Shown: positions 17,260-26,068, counted from the first letter of the stretch. The stretch: 64,000 bases of DNA from Amycolatopsis sp. (GCF_025464955.1 NZ_JAODNM010000117.1:1-64000); one strand, 5' to 3'. Program-made: numbers and translations. The notes: generated by a model from the letters alone, not told the origin.

Positions 17260-18927
17260 ATGTCGGGACCGGGAGATCGGCTGCTGGCCGAGGTAGCCGG
17301 CCTCGACCGGTTCCGGCTCGGCCTGACCGTGGTCGTGGCGCTGGTCGCCACCGCAGCCGGGCTGTTGCTCCCCGGCGCGCTGGCGTCGGCCGCGAACGCG
17401 GCGATAGCCGGCCGAGGCAGCCTGCCGCAGGTGCTCTGGCTGCTCACGGTGGGCGTCGTGGAAGCCGCCGCCGACATCGTCGGTGGTCTGGTCGCGGTCA
17501 AGCTGACCAGCTCGGCGACGGCGTGGCTGCGTCGCAAGCTCTCCGCTCATCTGCTCGCCCTCGGCACGCGCTCTCAGTTCGCCGAAGGCGACGCCCTGAG
17601 CCGGCTCACCGTCGACTGCCTCAACGCGGGCGGCGTGTCGGCGCTGTTCGTCCAGCTCGGGTGTTCGGTCCTGCTGTCGTCCGGCGCGATCGTGTTGCTG
17701 GCGTTGCTCGACTGGCGCCTGGCCGTGGTTTTTGTCGCCAGCGTGCCGCTCGCGCTGTTTCTGGCCCGCAGCCATCTGCGGGCCACGGCCACCGATGTCC
17801 TGAGCTACCAACGGGTTTCCGGTGAGCTGTCGGCCAGGCTGCTGGACGCGGTCGCCGGGCTGCGCACGATCGCCACGTCCGGGATCGCCGATCGCGAGTC
17901 CGCCCGGGTGCTGCGTCCGCTGCCGGAACTCAACCTCGCCGGACGCGGAATCTGGCGCACCCAAGCACGCATGGTCTGGCGGGCCGGTCTGCTGCTGCCC
18001 GCGGTCGAGGTCGCCGTGCTGGTCGCGGCCGGGTTCGGGCTCGCGGCCGGTCGGCTCGGCGTCGGCGACGTCCTCGCAGTGCTCGGCTACGTGGCGCTCG
18101 GGATGAACATGGTGTCCCAGATCCCAGTGCTGACAACACTTTCCCGCGCACGTTCGTGTGCGGAGCGGATCGCCGAGGTGCTCGAAGAGCCGATCCCGGA
18201 GACGGGCACGCGAAGCGTCCGCCACGGCGGCGGCACGATCGAACTGCGACACGTGTCCGTGGCGGGGGAGCTCGAAGAGCTTGACCTGACCGTCACGGGC
18301 GGCACGTATCTAGCCGTTGTCGGCCGTTCGGGCTCGGGGAAATCGGCGCTGGCAAGCGTCCTTGGCGGGCTTCGGGCGCCAAGGAGCGGGCAGGTGCTGC
18401 TCGATGGCGCACTCATGTCGAGACTGCGTCCAGAGGAACTCCGCGCCGTCATCGGCTACGCGTTCGAGCGGCCGGCGCTGCTCGGCGCCACGGTATCCGA
18501 CGCGGTCGGCTACGGCTCGTGGGCGGGCGACACGGCCGTTCGCACGGCGTGCCGGCTGGCGCAGGTGCACGACGTCGTCGTCCGCCTGCCGGACGGCTAC
18601 CACACGCCGTTGACCGAAACCCCGTTGTCCGGCGGGGAAGCGCAACGCCTCGGGCTGGCGCGGGCGCTCGTGCACAACCCGCGCGTCCTCATCCTCGACG
18701 ACGCGACGGCGAGCCTCGACACCGTCACGGAAGCGGCTGTCGAGCACGCGATCGACACGGCGTTGCCCGGCCGTACCCGGATCGTCGTCACCCGCCGCAC
18801 GACCACCGCGGCGAGGGCGGACATGGTGGCGTGGCTGGAGGACGGGCGGGTCCGGGCCGTCGCGCCGCACGACGCGCTGTGGCGGGAACCGGCGTACCGC
18901 AAGGTGTTCACCGAGGACGAGACGTGA
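17260..18927 (+). CDS. ABC exporter half-transporter (RamA-like)
   Basis: 555 residues: a six-helix type exporter membrane domain (about 20-300) and an ATPase domain. Walker A is GRSGSGKSA, the signature LSGGEAQRLGLARAL is intact and Walker B reads VLILDDATASLD. The catalytic Glu after Walker B is Asp, and the switch-loop His is Arg (IVVTRRTTT). This half therefore contributes a degenerate ATP site, as expected for one partner of a heterodimeric exporter. The ATG at 17260 follows GAGAGG, and the stop overlaps the next half-transporter. It probably exports the lanthipeptide. Confidence 0.93.
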   Translation: MSGPGDRLLAEVAGLDRFRLGLTVVVALVATAAGLLLPGALASAANAAIAGRGSLPQVLWLLTVGVVEAAADIVGGLVAVKLTSSATAWLRRKLSAHLLALGTRSQFAEGDALSRLTVDCLNAGGVSALFVQLGCSVLLSSGAIVLLALLDWRLAVVFVASVPLALFLARSHLRATATDVLSYQRVSGELSARLLDAVAGLRTIATSGIADRESARVLRPLPELNLAGRGIWRTQARMVWRAGLLLPAVEVAVLVAAGFGLAAGRLGVGDVLAVLGYVALGMNMVSQIPVLTTLSRARSCAERIAEVLEEPIPETGTRSVRHGGGTIELRHVSVAGELEELDLTVTGGTYLAVVGRSGSGKSALASVLGGLRAPRSGQVLLDGALMSRLRPEELRAVIGYAFERPALLGATVSDAVGYGSWAGDTAVRTACRLAQVHDVVVRLPDGYHTPLTETPLSGGEAQRLGLARALVHNPRVLILDDATASLDTVTEAAVEHAIDTALPGRTRIVVTRRTTTAARADMVAWLEDGRVRAVAPHDALWREPAYRKVFTEDET

Positions 18928-20642
18928 AGGGCCTGTCCGGGCTGTATGTGACGGCGTTGGCCGAGCAGTGGCGCGGCGGGCTCGTCCTGCTGGGCTGCTC
19001 GGTGTTGGAGAGCGTGCCCGCGTTCTTCTCGGGACGGCTGGTGGAACTCGCCGTCGACCGGGGTTTCGCCGCGGGCAAGACGTCGGCGGGAGTGGGCTGG
19101 CTGGCCGTGTTCGGGTTGGTCGCGGTGGTCGGCGCGCTGGGTTCGCGGCTCGTCTGGCACCAGCTTGGCAAGGTCATCGAGCCGATGCGGGATGTGCTCG
19201 TCACGGCTGTCGTGCGGGGGGTTCTGCACGATCCGACGCCGCCGCGGAACACCCCGGACGCCAGCGGCGTCGCCCGGATCACCCAGCACGTCGAGATCGT
19301 CCGTGATGCCACCGGCGGTCTGTTGGTGCAGGCCAGGGGCATGGTCGTGACCATGGTCGCGGCGATGGCCGGGCTGTTCAGCGTCGCCGGTTCGCTGGCC
19401 TGGCTGGTGGCTGTGCCTGTCGTCGGTTCGCTCGCACTGTTCGCCTGCCTGCTGCCGACCCTTGCCCGGCGGCAGCGGATCGCGGTGCTGGCCGACGAGC
19501 GCACGGCTGAGATCGCGGGCACGACGTTGGTCGGGATGCGTGACGTCGTCGCGTGCGGTGCCGAACCGATCGCGAGCATGGAGATCTTCGACGCCGTCGA
19601 CAGGCAGGCCGCGGCCGCGACGGCGATGGCGCGTTCGACGGCGCTGCGGACCGTGGTGATCACCGTCGGCGGGTTCCTGCCGCTGTTGCTGTCGCTGCTG
19701 ATCGCGCCGGGCATGGTCGCGTCGGGGACGCTGACCGCCGGAGCCGCACTCGGCGCGCTGGTCTACCTGGCCACCACCCTGCAGCCGGCGTTGCGCGGGC
19801 TCGCCGCGACGGCCGGGACGGTCATCCTGCGGCTGCTCGTGGCGTTGCGGCGGCTCGCGGAGACGACCGAAGTACCCGACGCGGTCGACGGACACGCTGT
19901 GCCTTCCGACGCGCGGATGACCGTCCGCGGGTTGACGTTCGGCTGGGGCGCCGGCGCTGAACCGGTTGTCCGGGGGCTCGACCTCGACCTCTCGCCGGGG
20001 GAGCATCTGGCGGTCGTGGGGCCGAGCGGAATCGGCAAATCGACACTGTCCGGGCTGCTCACGGGGTTGCTGGCGCCGCAGGAAGGGCAGGTGCTGCTGG
20101 GCGGTGTGCCGGTGCGGGACGTGCCGGCGGACGTGCGGCACCGGCTCGTCGCGTTGATCCCGCAGGAGGCGTATGTCTTCGCGGGAACCGTCCGCGAGAA
20201 CCTCGCGCTGCTGACGCCGTCCGCGTCGGACGCCCAGTTGCTCGCTGCGGCCGAAGCCGTCGGCGCGGGCCGGTTGATCGAGCGTCTCGGCGGGCTGTCC
20301 GGGGAAGTCGGGCATGGAGGCGAAGGCGTCTCGGCGTCCGACGCGCAGCTGCTGGCGTTGGCGCGGGTCTACGTCGGGCCGGCGCGGATCGTCGTCCTCG
20401 ACGAAGCGACGTCGAACCTCGACCCGGGCGCGGAAGCGTTGGCAGAGCGGGCTTTCGCCGCGCGTGGCGGAGTGCTCGTCGTCATCGCGCACCGCCTGTC
20501 GTCCGCGTTGCGCGCGGGCCGCGTCCTCGTCATGGACGGCCAGGAAACCTCGCTGGGCGACCACCCCACCCTCCTCACCATCTCCCCCCGCTACGCCGCC
20601 CTAATGTCCGCCTGGACCACCCCCACTCCCACCACCGTCTAA
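18924..20642 (+). CDS. ABC exporter half-transporter (RamB-like)
   Basis: 572 residues starting at GTG in a GTGA overlap with the preceding gene. The membrane domain covers about residues 1-315. The ATPase has Walker A GPSGIGKST, Q-loop LIPQEAYVF, Walker B VVLDEATSNLD with the catalytic Glu, and an intact switch His (VIAHRLSS). The signature motif, however, is SASDAQ instead of LSGGQ. Together with the preceding half-transporter this makes one competent and one degenerate ATP site. Pairing for lanthipeptide export is inferred from the ramC-S-A-B-like gene order. Confidence 0.93.
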   Translation: MKGLSGLYVTALAEQWRGGLVLLGCSVLESVPAFFSGRLVELAVDRGFAAGKTSAGVGWLAVFGLVAVVGALGSRLVWHQLGKVIEPMRDVLVTAVVRGVLHDPTPPRNTPDASGVARITQHVEIVRDATGGLLVQARGMVVTMVAAMAGLFSVAGSLAWLVAVPVVGSLALFACLLPTLARRQRIAVLADERTAEIAGTTLVGMRDVVACGAEPIASMEIFDAVDRQAAAATAMARSTALRTVVITVGGFLPLLLSLLIAPGMVASGTLTAGAALGALVYLATTLQPALRGLAATAGTVILRLLVALRRLAETTEVPDAVDGHAVPSDARMTVRGLTFGWGAGAEPVVRGLDLDLSPGEHLAVVGPSGIGKSTLSGLLTGLLAPQEGQVLLGGVPVRDVPADVRHRLVALIPQEAYVFAGTVRENLALLTPSASDAQLLAAAEAVGAGRLIERLGGLSGEVGHGGEGVSASDAQLLALARVYVGPARIVVLDEATSNLDPGAEALAERAFAARGGVLVVIAHRLSSALRAGRVLVMDGQETSLGDHPTLLTISPRYAALMSAWTTPTPTTV

Positions 20643-20707
20643 CGCAACTCGACGGCGAGTTGCGATGCTTAGCGTGCGCAAGGACCGCAAGTCGCCGTCG
20701 AGTTGTG
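20643..20707. repeat. Double-hairpin intergenic element, family 1 copy A
   Basis: Two palindromes, CGCAACTCG-N4-CGAGTTGCG (20643-20664) and a variant CGCAAGTCG-N4-CGAGTTGTG (20686-20707), flank a 21-bp middle with CTTAGCGTGCGCAAG. The same unit is present in reverse orientation at 59873-59937, and a single hairpin occurs at 41031-41054. It lies between convergent ramB and thioesterase genes, and terminator function is plausible. Confidence 0.85.
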
Positions 20708-20726
20708 GGTGCCGGGGCGGCGGGGG

Positions 20727-21134
20727 TTAGGGACGGAGGAGTTCCAGGGAGGCGCGGAGGGGGCCGGCGAGGGGTTTGGGGCGGCGGGTCTTCCGGTCGA
20801 CGAACACGTGCACGAAGTGGCCTTCCGCGATGACCTCCGCCCGGTCCTCGCGGTGGATGCCGATCTCGTAGCGGACGCTGGACTTCCCGAGATGCGCCAC
20901 CCGCAGCCCGATGGCCAGTGTCTCCGGGAACGCGACCGAGCCGTGGTAGTTGCAGTGCGACTCCACACACAGCCCGATCGTGTCCCCGTTCTCGATGTCG
21001 AGGCCGCCGCGCTCGATCAGCCAGGTGTTGATCACGGTGTCCATCAGCGAGTAGTGGACGACGTTGTTGACATGCCCGTAGACGTCGTTGTCCTTCCAGC
21101 GCAACGGAACCAGCTGCCAATGCGGATACGTCAC
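20727..21134 (-). CDS. Acyl-CoA thioesterase, YbgC/FadM-type hotdog fold
   Basis: 135 residues. The opening WQLVPLRWKDNDVYGHVNN-VVHYSLMDT is the 4HBT hotdog signature with the catalytic Asp in the D-x-Y-G-H-V-N motif. It should hydrolyse an acyl-CoA thioester in the cytoplasm. The start is GTG and overlaps the stop of the upstream alcohol dehydrogenase gene by 4 bp. The pair may work on hydroxyacid or acyl-CoA turnover, but the substrate cannot be deduced. Confidence 0.9.
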   Translation of the reverse strand: MTYPHWQLVPLRWKDNDVYGHVNNVVHYSLMDTVINTWLIERGGLDIENGDTIGLCVESHCNYHGSVAFPETLAIGLRVAHLGKSSVRYEIGIHREDRAEVIAEGHFVHVFVDRKTRRPKPLAGPLRASLELLRP

Positions 21135-22414
21135 CAGAGCTCCACCGAATCGCGCAGGATCTTCGCCAAGTCCTCTTCGGACGCTTCACGTGGAGCAGTG
21201 GCGAGCAGTCGCTGCTGTTTGAGCGTGCCCTGCACCAGTTCGTCCACATCGGACTCCCGGAAGCCGGCCGCGCCGATCCCGTTGGGGATGCCGATCTCCC
21301 GCATCAGGTTCATCAGCACCACGGGCAGGTGCTCGGCGGCATCGCCGGGCCACTCCAGATCCGGTGCCAGCAGCCGGGCGACGTGCTCGTGCCGCTTCGG
21401 CGCGGCCTCGTAGGTGAATCGGAACGCGGCCGGCGCGGTGAGCGAAACCGCCATCCCGTGCGGCACCATCGACTCCTCGTCGGGGTAGCCCGCTGGATGG
21501 AAGTCACGGACCTGACCGGCGATCGGATACGCGTTCGCGTGCGGGATGTGCACGCCGGCGTTGCCGAACCCGAGCCCGGCGAACGTCGCGGCGAGCGCCA
21601 TCGCCTCGCGAGCCCGCATGTCCTCGCCGTTCGCGACGGCCGCCGGCAGCGCCCACGACAGCAGCCGCAGCGACTGCTCGGCGAACATATCGGCCAGCGG
21701 GTTCGCACCGCAGTAGGGCACCCGCTCTTCGGGCCGCTTGCGGTCGAACTCGGTGTACGGCTTGGCCGTGTAGCTCTCGGCCGCATGACAGAGAATGTCC
21801 ATTCCGCTGGCCGCGGTGACCCCCGCCGGCTGGCTGACCGTCAGCCGCGGATCGACAACGGCGAGCGTCGGCCGCAGCCGCAGATGGCTGATCCCGCTCT
21901 TCACTCTCAGTGACAGAACGTCGAGCACGCAGACCGTGGTGCTTTCCGAGCCCGTGCCGGTCGTCGTCGGTACCGCGACGAGCGGCTTGAGCGGCAACGC
22001 CGGCGCGCGGCCGCCGCCGACCGGCGCGTTGACGTAGTCCATCAGCTCGCCTTCGTTGCTGGTCAGCAGGTTGGCGGCCTTCGCGGTGTCGATGCTCGAC
22101 CCGCCGCCGACGGCGACGAACGCGTCCCACGGCCCGCTGCCGCGCGCGAAGTCGACGGCCTTCTGCATGCTGACGTCCGTCGGCTCGACGTGGACGTCGT
22201 CGAAGACCTCGACCTCCAGCCCGTACCCGGCGATGCCCTCGGCGATCCGGGCCGGCCAGCCGGTCGCGGCGACCCGCGGGTCGGTGATCACCAACACCCG
22301 GCGGGCCCCGTAGCCGAGGAGGTCGTACCCGATTTCGTCGCTCGATCCCGGCCCGTATTTCAAGGCCGGGGCCCCATATGTGAAGACAGTTTCACGTTCG
22401 TTGGCCGAGGTCAC
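21131..22414 (-). CDS. Iron-containing alcohol dehydrogenase, HOT/ADHFE1-like
   Basis: 427 residues of the Fe-ADH fold. It carries the nucleotide motif GGGSSIDTAK, VAVPTTTGTGSE, and the metal-binding run DILCHAAESYTAKPY with a later GVHIPHANAYPIAGQ. The insertion pattern and spacing match hydroxyacid-oxoacid transhydrogenases, which oxidise 4-hydroxybutyrate using 2-oxoglutarate. The GTG at 22414 lies behind GAGGGAG; extending further upstream only yields antisense of the ThDP gene. It is coupled to the downstream thioesterase. The physiological substrate is inference. Confidence 0.85.
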   Translation of the reverse strand: MTSANERETVFTYGAPALKYGPGSSDEIGYDLLGYGARRVLVITDPRVAATGWPARIAEGIAGYGLEVEVFDDVHVEPTDVSMQKAVDFARGSGPWDAFVAVGGGSSIDTAKAANLLTSNEGELMDYVNAPVGGGRAPALPLKPLVAVPTTTGTGSESTTVCVLDVLSLRVKSGISHLRLRPTLAVVDPRLTVSQPAGVTAASGMDILCHAAESYTAKPYTEFDRKRPEERVPYCGANPLADMFAEQSLRLLSWALPAAVANGEDMRAREAMALAATFAGLGFGNAGVHIPHANAYPIAGQVRDFHPAGYPDEESMVPHGMAVSLTAPAAFRFTYEAAPKRHEHVARLLAPDLEWPGDAAEHLPVVLMNLMREIGIPNGIGAAGFRESDVDELVQGTLKQQRLLATAPREASEEDLAKILRDSVELW

Positions 22415-22520
22415 TGTGCTGTTTCTCCCTCGCTCAAGTGTGCTGACAACGGTCAAAACCGACTTTCCCCCGGAGATACCGTGATTAAGGGAAAGATCAC
22501 TTGACTGGACTAATCGCCGC

Positions 22521-22536
22521 CCGCGAAGCTTCGCGG
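22521..22536. promoter_or_regulatory. 16-bp perfect palindrome in a divergent promoter region
   Basis: CCGCGAAGCTTCGCGG is fully self-complementary and lies 14 bp before the start of the ThDP enzyme gene, within the 135-bp gap shared with the divergent alcohol dehydrogenase operon. It may be an operator; no regulator gene is adjacent. Confidence 0.45.
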
Positions 22537-22549
22537 TATTACACATCAA

Positions 22550-24202
22550 GTGGGGTCGTCCGTCGCCCAGACGGGCGTACGCGTCCTGGCCGAGGCTGGG
22601 ATCCAACGCGTCTATGCAGTGTTGGGCGAGTCGTTCCTCGAGCTGCTCGACGCGCTGCAGCGCGAGCCGTCGATCGCGGTTGTCGCCGCCCGCAGCGACA
22701 GTGGTGCCTCGTTCATGGCGGAGGCCGACGGCAAGCTCACCGAACAGCCCGCGGTGCTGCTGGCGAGCCGCGGACCGGGGGCGGCGAACCTGGCGATCGG
22801 CGTGCAGACCGCGTATCAGGACGAAACGCCCATGGTGGTCCTGCTGGAGACGCCGCCGTCGACCCCGGTGGTCACTGGCGGTCACCCCACGAGCGATCTG
22901 ACGGCGATGTTCGAGCCGCTTGCGAAGTGGACGGCGCTGGCCGAGGAGCCCGACGACGTCCCCGGGCTGCTCGTCGAGGCACTGCTCATCGCGCGGTCCG
23001 GGAGGCCCGGCCCGGCGGTGCTCGGCGTGCCGAGTGACGCGTGGGGAGTGCCGTTCGACTCCGAGAGGCCGGTCGCTTCGGCCCGGCCACCTGTCATCGG
23101 CGGGCTCGGGCGTTCGGCGGACGCCGTGGCGCAGCTCGTCGACGAAGCCCGCTACCCGGTGGTCATCGTCGGCGGCCGGGCGCGTTCGGCCAGGGAGGAG
23201 CTGATCGGTGCCGCGGACGAGCTGGGCCTGTCCGTCTACACCGCGTTCCGCAGGCAGGACGCCTTCCCCGAGAACCACGCGCGCTACGCCGGACATCTCG
23301 GCCTCGGCATCCCGCCCCGGCAGCTCGACGCGCTGGAACGCGCCGACCTGGTGCTCGCGCTCGGCGCCCAGCTCGATGAGGTCACCACACAGTCCTACCG
23401 CTATCCCACGGCGGCGCAAACCCTGGTCATGGTCGGCACCGGGCTCCCGGAGCTCGGCAGCAGGCGCGGGCTGACCTTCCGGGTGGAGTCCGAGGTCGAG
23501 CCGTTCGTCAAGGAACTGCGAGCCCTCGCGACGCCGCGCGAGCGGCGCGCCGCGTCGGCCGCCAACGCGGCTGTCCACACGTTCATGACCCCACCGGACA
23601 CCAGCCGCAACACCCGTATCCACCCCGCCGATGTGGTCCGCGTGCTGCGGAAACTCGCCCCCGAGGACACGATCGTCGCCAGCGACGCCGGCAACTTCGC
23701 GCAGTTCGTCCACCGTTACTGGTGCTTCACCGCGCCGCGCAGCCAGCTCGGCCCGAGCAACGCGGCGATGGGGTACGCGGTGCCCGCGGCGGTGGCCGCG
23801 AAGCTCGCCGAACCGCGGCGGACGGTGGTGGCGATGGTCGGTGACGGCGGCACGCTGACGACCGGCCAGGAGATCGAGACGGCCGTTCGCTACCGCACGC
23901 CGGTCATCGTGATCGTCTTCCAGAGCGGCCTCCACGGCCCGTTCGCCGTGCACCAGGCGAAAGCGCACGGACGGCTATCGGGGGTGTCCGCCGGGCTCGT
24001 GGACTTCGCGTCGTGGGCGCGCGGGCTCGGCGCGGCGGGGTACACCGTCGACGACCGTGAGGAGCTCGAGCCGATCATCACCAGCGCGCTGGTCCGCCAG
24101 CGACCGTGTGTCATCGACGTTCGCACGGACCCCGACGTCGTCACTCCGGACGTCCGCCTGAGCACCCTGCTTGCCGCGAGCCGTCCCGCTCGTCGGGAGT
24201 AG
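22550..24202 (+). CDS. Thiamine diphosphate-dependent enzyme, acetolactate synthase-like
   Basis: 550 residues with the three ThDP-enzyme domains: N-terminal Pyr (GIQRVYAVLGESFLELLDAL), central, and C-terminal PP with the metal/ThDP motif GDGGTLTTGQEIETAVRY. The usual RHEQGA motif of the Pyr domain reads RSDSGASFMAEA, so the activating Glu is replaced by Asp. No small regulatory subunit (ilvN) follows, so it is probably not the biosynthetic acetolactate synthase but a benzoylformate decarboxylase- or 2-hydroxyacyl-lyase-like enzyme. The GTG start lacks a good ribosome site and is uncertain. Confidence 0.85.
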   Translation: MGSSVAQTGVRVLAEAGIQRVYAVLGESFLELLDALQREPSIAVVAARSDSGASFMAEADGKLTEQPAVLLASRGPGAANLAIGVQTAYQDETPMVVLLETPPSTPVVTGGHPTSDLTAMFEPLAKWTALAEEPDDVPGLLVEALLIARSGRPGPAVLGVPSDAWGVPFDSERPVASARPPVIGGLGRSADAVAQLVDEARYPVVIVGGRARSAREELIGAADELGLSVYTAFRRQDAFPENHARYAGHLGLGIPPRQLDALERADLVLALGAQLDEVTTQSYRYPTAAQTLVMVGTGLPELGSRRGLTFRVESEVEPFVKELRALATPRERRAASAANAAVHTFMTPPDTSRNTRIHPADVVRVLRKLAPEDTIVASDAGNFAQFVHRYWCFTAPRSQLGPSNAAMGYAVPAAVAAKLAEPRRTVVAMVGDGGTLTTGQEIETAVRYRTPVIVIVFQSGLHGPFAVHQAKAHGRLSGVSAGLVDFASWARGLGAAGYTVDDREELEPIITSALVRQRPCVIDVRTDPDVVTPDVRLSTLLAASRPARRE

Positions 24203-24464
24203 CCGGCCGGCTCGACACATCCCGGCACAGTTCTCAGCAGAAATTCAGAAACTGCCCACTTTGTGAGTTTTTGGTGTGGCAAACAGGGTTTTCTCGCCGG
24301 ATCCTGGCGTCCGGGGTGGCCCTCAGGTACCGTCGCGGAGGTATGCAGAGTTGGCACAGTGCCCCTGCCCGGACGGAAATGTATTTTCGTCGACGCGCCT
24401 TCACCGCCGGATCGCGTCTTTGGTGATCACGAAATTGCTCTTCCCCCGATAATTTGAGGTGTAC

Positions 24465-25400
24465 ATGCCGGCAACCGAAACCCCTGTGCGGCCCGCGAAA
24501 CCGATCATCTCCGGCACGACTTCGCTGCCGGAACACGTAACGGTCAAGGTTTTCGTCCTGTTACCGGTGGTCGCGCTCGCCGTTGCCGTGCCCTTCGCCT
24601 GGGGCTGGGGGCTGAGTTGGCTGGACATCGGCATCGGGGTCTTCTTCTTCGCCCTCACCGGACTCGGCGTCACCGCGGGTTTCCACCGGTACTTCACGCA
24701 CGGCTCGTTCAAGGCCAAGCGTCCACTGCGGATCGCGCTGGCGGTGGCGGGCAACATGGCCGCGCAGGGCCCGGTCATCATGTGGGTCGCCGACCACCGG
24801 CGGCACCACGCGTTCTCCGACCGGGTCGGCGACCCGCACTCCCCGTGGTTGTTCGGTACCAGTCCGGCGGCACTCGCCAAGGGCTTCTGGCACGCCCACA
24901 TGGGCTGGCTGTTCGAGCGTGAGGTGACCAACGCCGAGCGCTTCGCACCGGACCTGCTTGCCGACCGTGACCTGCGGATAGTCGACAAACTGTTCCCGCT
25001 GTGGGTCGCGGTGACCTTCCTGCTGCCCGGGGTCGTGGGCGGGCTCATCACCTGGTCGGTCTGGGGCGGGGTGACCGCGGTCTTCTGGGCCGGGATCGTC
25101 CGGGTCGGACTGCTTCACCACGTCACGTGGTCAGTGAACTCCATCTGCCATATGATTGGGGAGCGTCCGTTCGCCAGTCGTGACAAAGCTGCGAACTTCT
25201 GGCCGCTGGCAATCCTGTCCTTCGGCGAATCGTGGCACAATCTGCATCACGCCGACCCGACCTGCGCTCGACATGGCGTGCTGCGGGGGCAGCTAGACAT
25301 CTCCGCGCGACTGATTTGGATCTTCGAGAAGTTCGGCTGGGCCACCCAGGTCCGCTGGCCGACACCCACCCGCTTGAGCCGGATCACCGCGGATCGTTAG
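24465..25400 (+). CDS. Acyl-CoA/acyl-lipid delta-9-type fatty acid desaturase
   Basis: 311 residues, a membrane di-iron desaturase. The three histidine boxes are visible: HRYFTH (after GVTAGF), HRRHH and HNLHH (in SFGESWHNLHHADPT). Hydrophobic pairs lie at about residues 25-65 and 180-220. It introduces a double bond into long acyl chains using O2 and reduced ferredoxin or a similar donor. The ATG at 24465 has TGAGG five bases upstream. A 58-aa ORF and a cold-shock gene follow, a setting that suits membrane-fluidity control (inference). Confidence 0.93.
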   Translation: MPATETPVRPAKPIISGTTSLPEHVTVKVFVLLPVVALAVAVPFAWGWGLSWLDIGIGVFFFALTGLGVTAGFHRYFTHGSFKAKRPLRIALAVAGNMAAQGPVIMWVADHRRHHAFSDRVGDPHSPWLFGTSPAALAKGFWHAHMGWLFEREVTNAERFAPDLLADRDLRIVDKLFPLWVAVTFLLPGVVGGLITWSVWGGVTAVFWAGIVRVGLLHHVTWSVNSICHMIGERPFASRDKAANFWPLAILSFGESWHNLHHADPTCARHGVLRGQLDISARLIWIFEKFGWATQVRWPTPTRLSRITADR

Positions 25401-25423
25401 ACAGTCAAGACTAAGGGGCAGAT

Positions 25424-25600
25424 ATGGCCGAGGACACAACGCGGCACGAGAAGACCAACTCCCCTTCGGGGGTGTCGCCGATCGTATTCAGCGCGGTCAC
25501 CGAGACACACGACACGGCTATCGTGGCCACCGATCGCGACGCGATGAAGCGCTCTCCGTTCGGGGCCGGTGTGGCCGCCTCCGGGGCAACCGGCGAGTAA
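25424..25600 (+). CDS. Small protein of unknown function downstream of the desaturase
   Basis: 58 residues, ATG 25424, with AAGGGG 6-10 bases upstream and a TAA stop. The protein is hydrophilic, without Cys or membrane segments; the central part reads SPIVFSAVTETHDTAIVATD and the end is Gly/Ala rich. It starts 24 bp after the desaturase stop, so co-transcription is likely. I do not recognise a family. The good ribosome site and its length without stops support a real gene. Confidence 0.6.
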   Translation: MAEDTTRHEKTNSPSGVSPIVFSAVTETHDTAIVATDRDAMKRSPFGAGVAASGATGE

Positions 25601-25758
25601 CTAGTGTTGCCAGTCCCGAGGCCGCCGGGTGTGCCTGGCAGGGTGAGTCGGGTTGTCTCCTACCCCCGACCTGTGCTTTACTTCCGGCGGTCTCAGTTTT
25701 TGTGTTCGTGTTAGCTCACGCTCGCAAGGCTTAGCGGGCGTAGTGTCTCCTCCGATCG

Positions 25759-25811
25759 CGAGGAAGCAAACCGTCTGATATTCGACCCGGGTTGCTGAAG
25801 TGGCTTCCTCG
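25759..25811 (+). promoter_or_regulatory. Hairpin in the leader of the first cold-shock gene
   Basis: CGAGGAAGC (25759-25767) and GCTTCCTCG (25803-25811) form a perfect 9-bp stem with a 35-nt loop, 28 bp before the cold-shock ATG. Long structured leaders are common for csp genes and affect translation with temperature. The other bases of the 239-bp gap show no gene. Confidence 0.45.
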
Positions 25812-25839
25812 TTTTGTTTGTTACATATGGAGACTTTTT

Positions 25840-26043
25840 ATGACTGAGGGCACCGTGAAGTGGTTCAACTCCGAGAAGGGGTTTGGCTTCATCACTCCCG
25901 ACAACGGCGGCGGCGACGTCTTCGTTCACTACAGCGAGATCCAGGGCAACGGGTTCCGTAGCCTCGAAGAGAACGCGCGCGTCTCGTTCGAAATCGGCCA
26001 GGGCGCCAAGGGCCCCCAGGCCACCGCGGTCAACGTGATCTGA
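25840..26043 (+). CDS. Cold-shock protein (CspA family)
   Basis: 67 residues, a single cold-shock domain. RNP1 is KGFGFI (in EKGFGFITPDNGG) and RNP2 is VFVHYSEI. It binds single-stranded RNA/DNA as an RNA chaperone. The ATG follows ATATGGAGAC. It differs from the second copy at 44141-44344 in the C-terminal half. A terminator hairpin follows directly. Confidence 0.97.
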   Translation: MTEGTVKWFNSEKGFGFITPDNGGGDVFVHYSEIQGNGFRSLEENARVSFEIGQGAKGPQATAVNVI

Positions 26044-26068
26044 GTCAGCGTCACGTTTTCAGCTTTGT

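Noticed and set aside
18597..20564. 655-codon minus-strand frame
   Set aside because: It is antisense to the two ABC half-transporters; no recognisable motif.
22415..23968. N-terminal extension of the alcohol dehydrogenase gene to about 945 residues
   Set aside because: The extra part is antisense to the ThDP enzyme gene; the Fe-ADH fold begins right after GTG 22414.
22550..24202. Assignment as biosynthetic acetolactate synthase (ilvB)
   Set aside because: No ilvN or ilvC neighbours, and the RHEQGA Glu is replaced; only the family-level call is supported.
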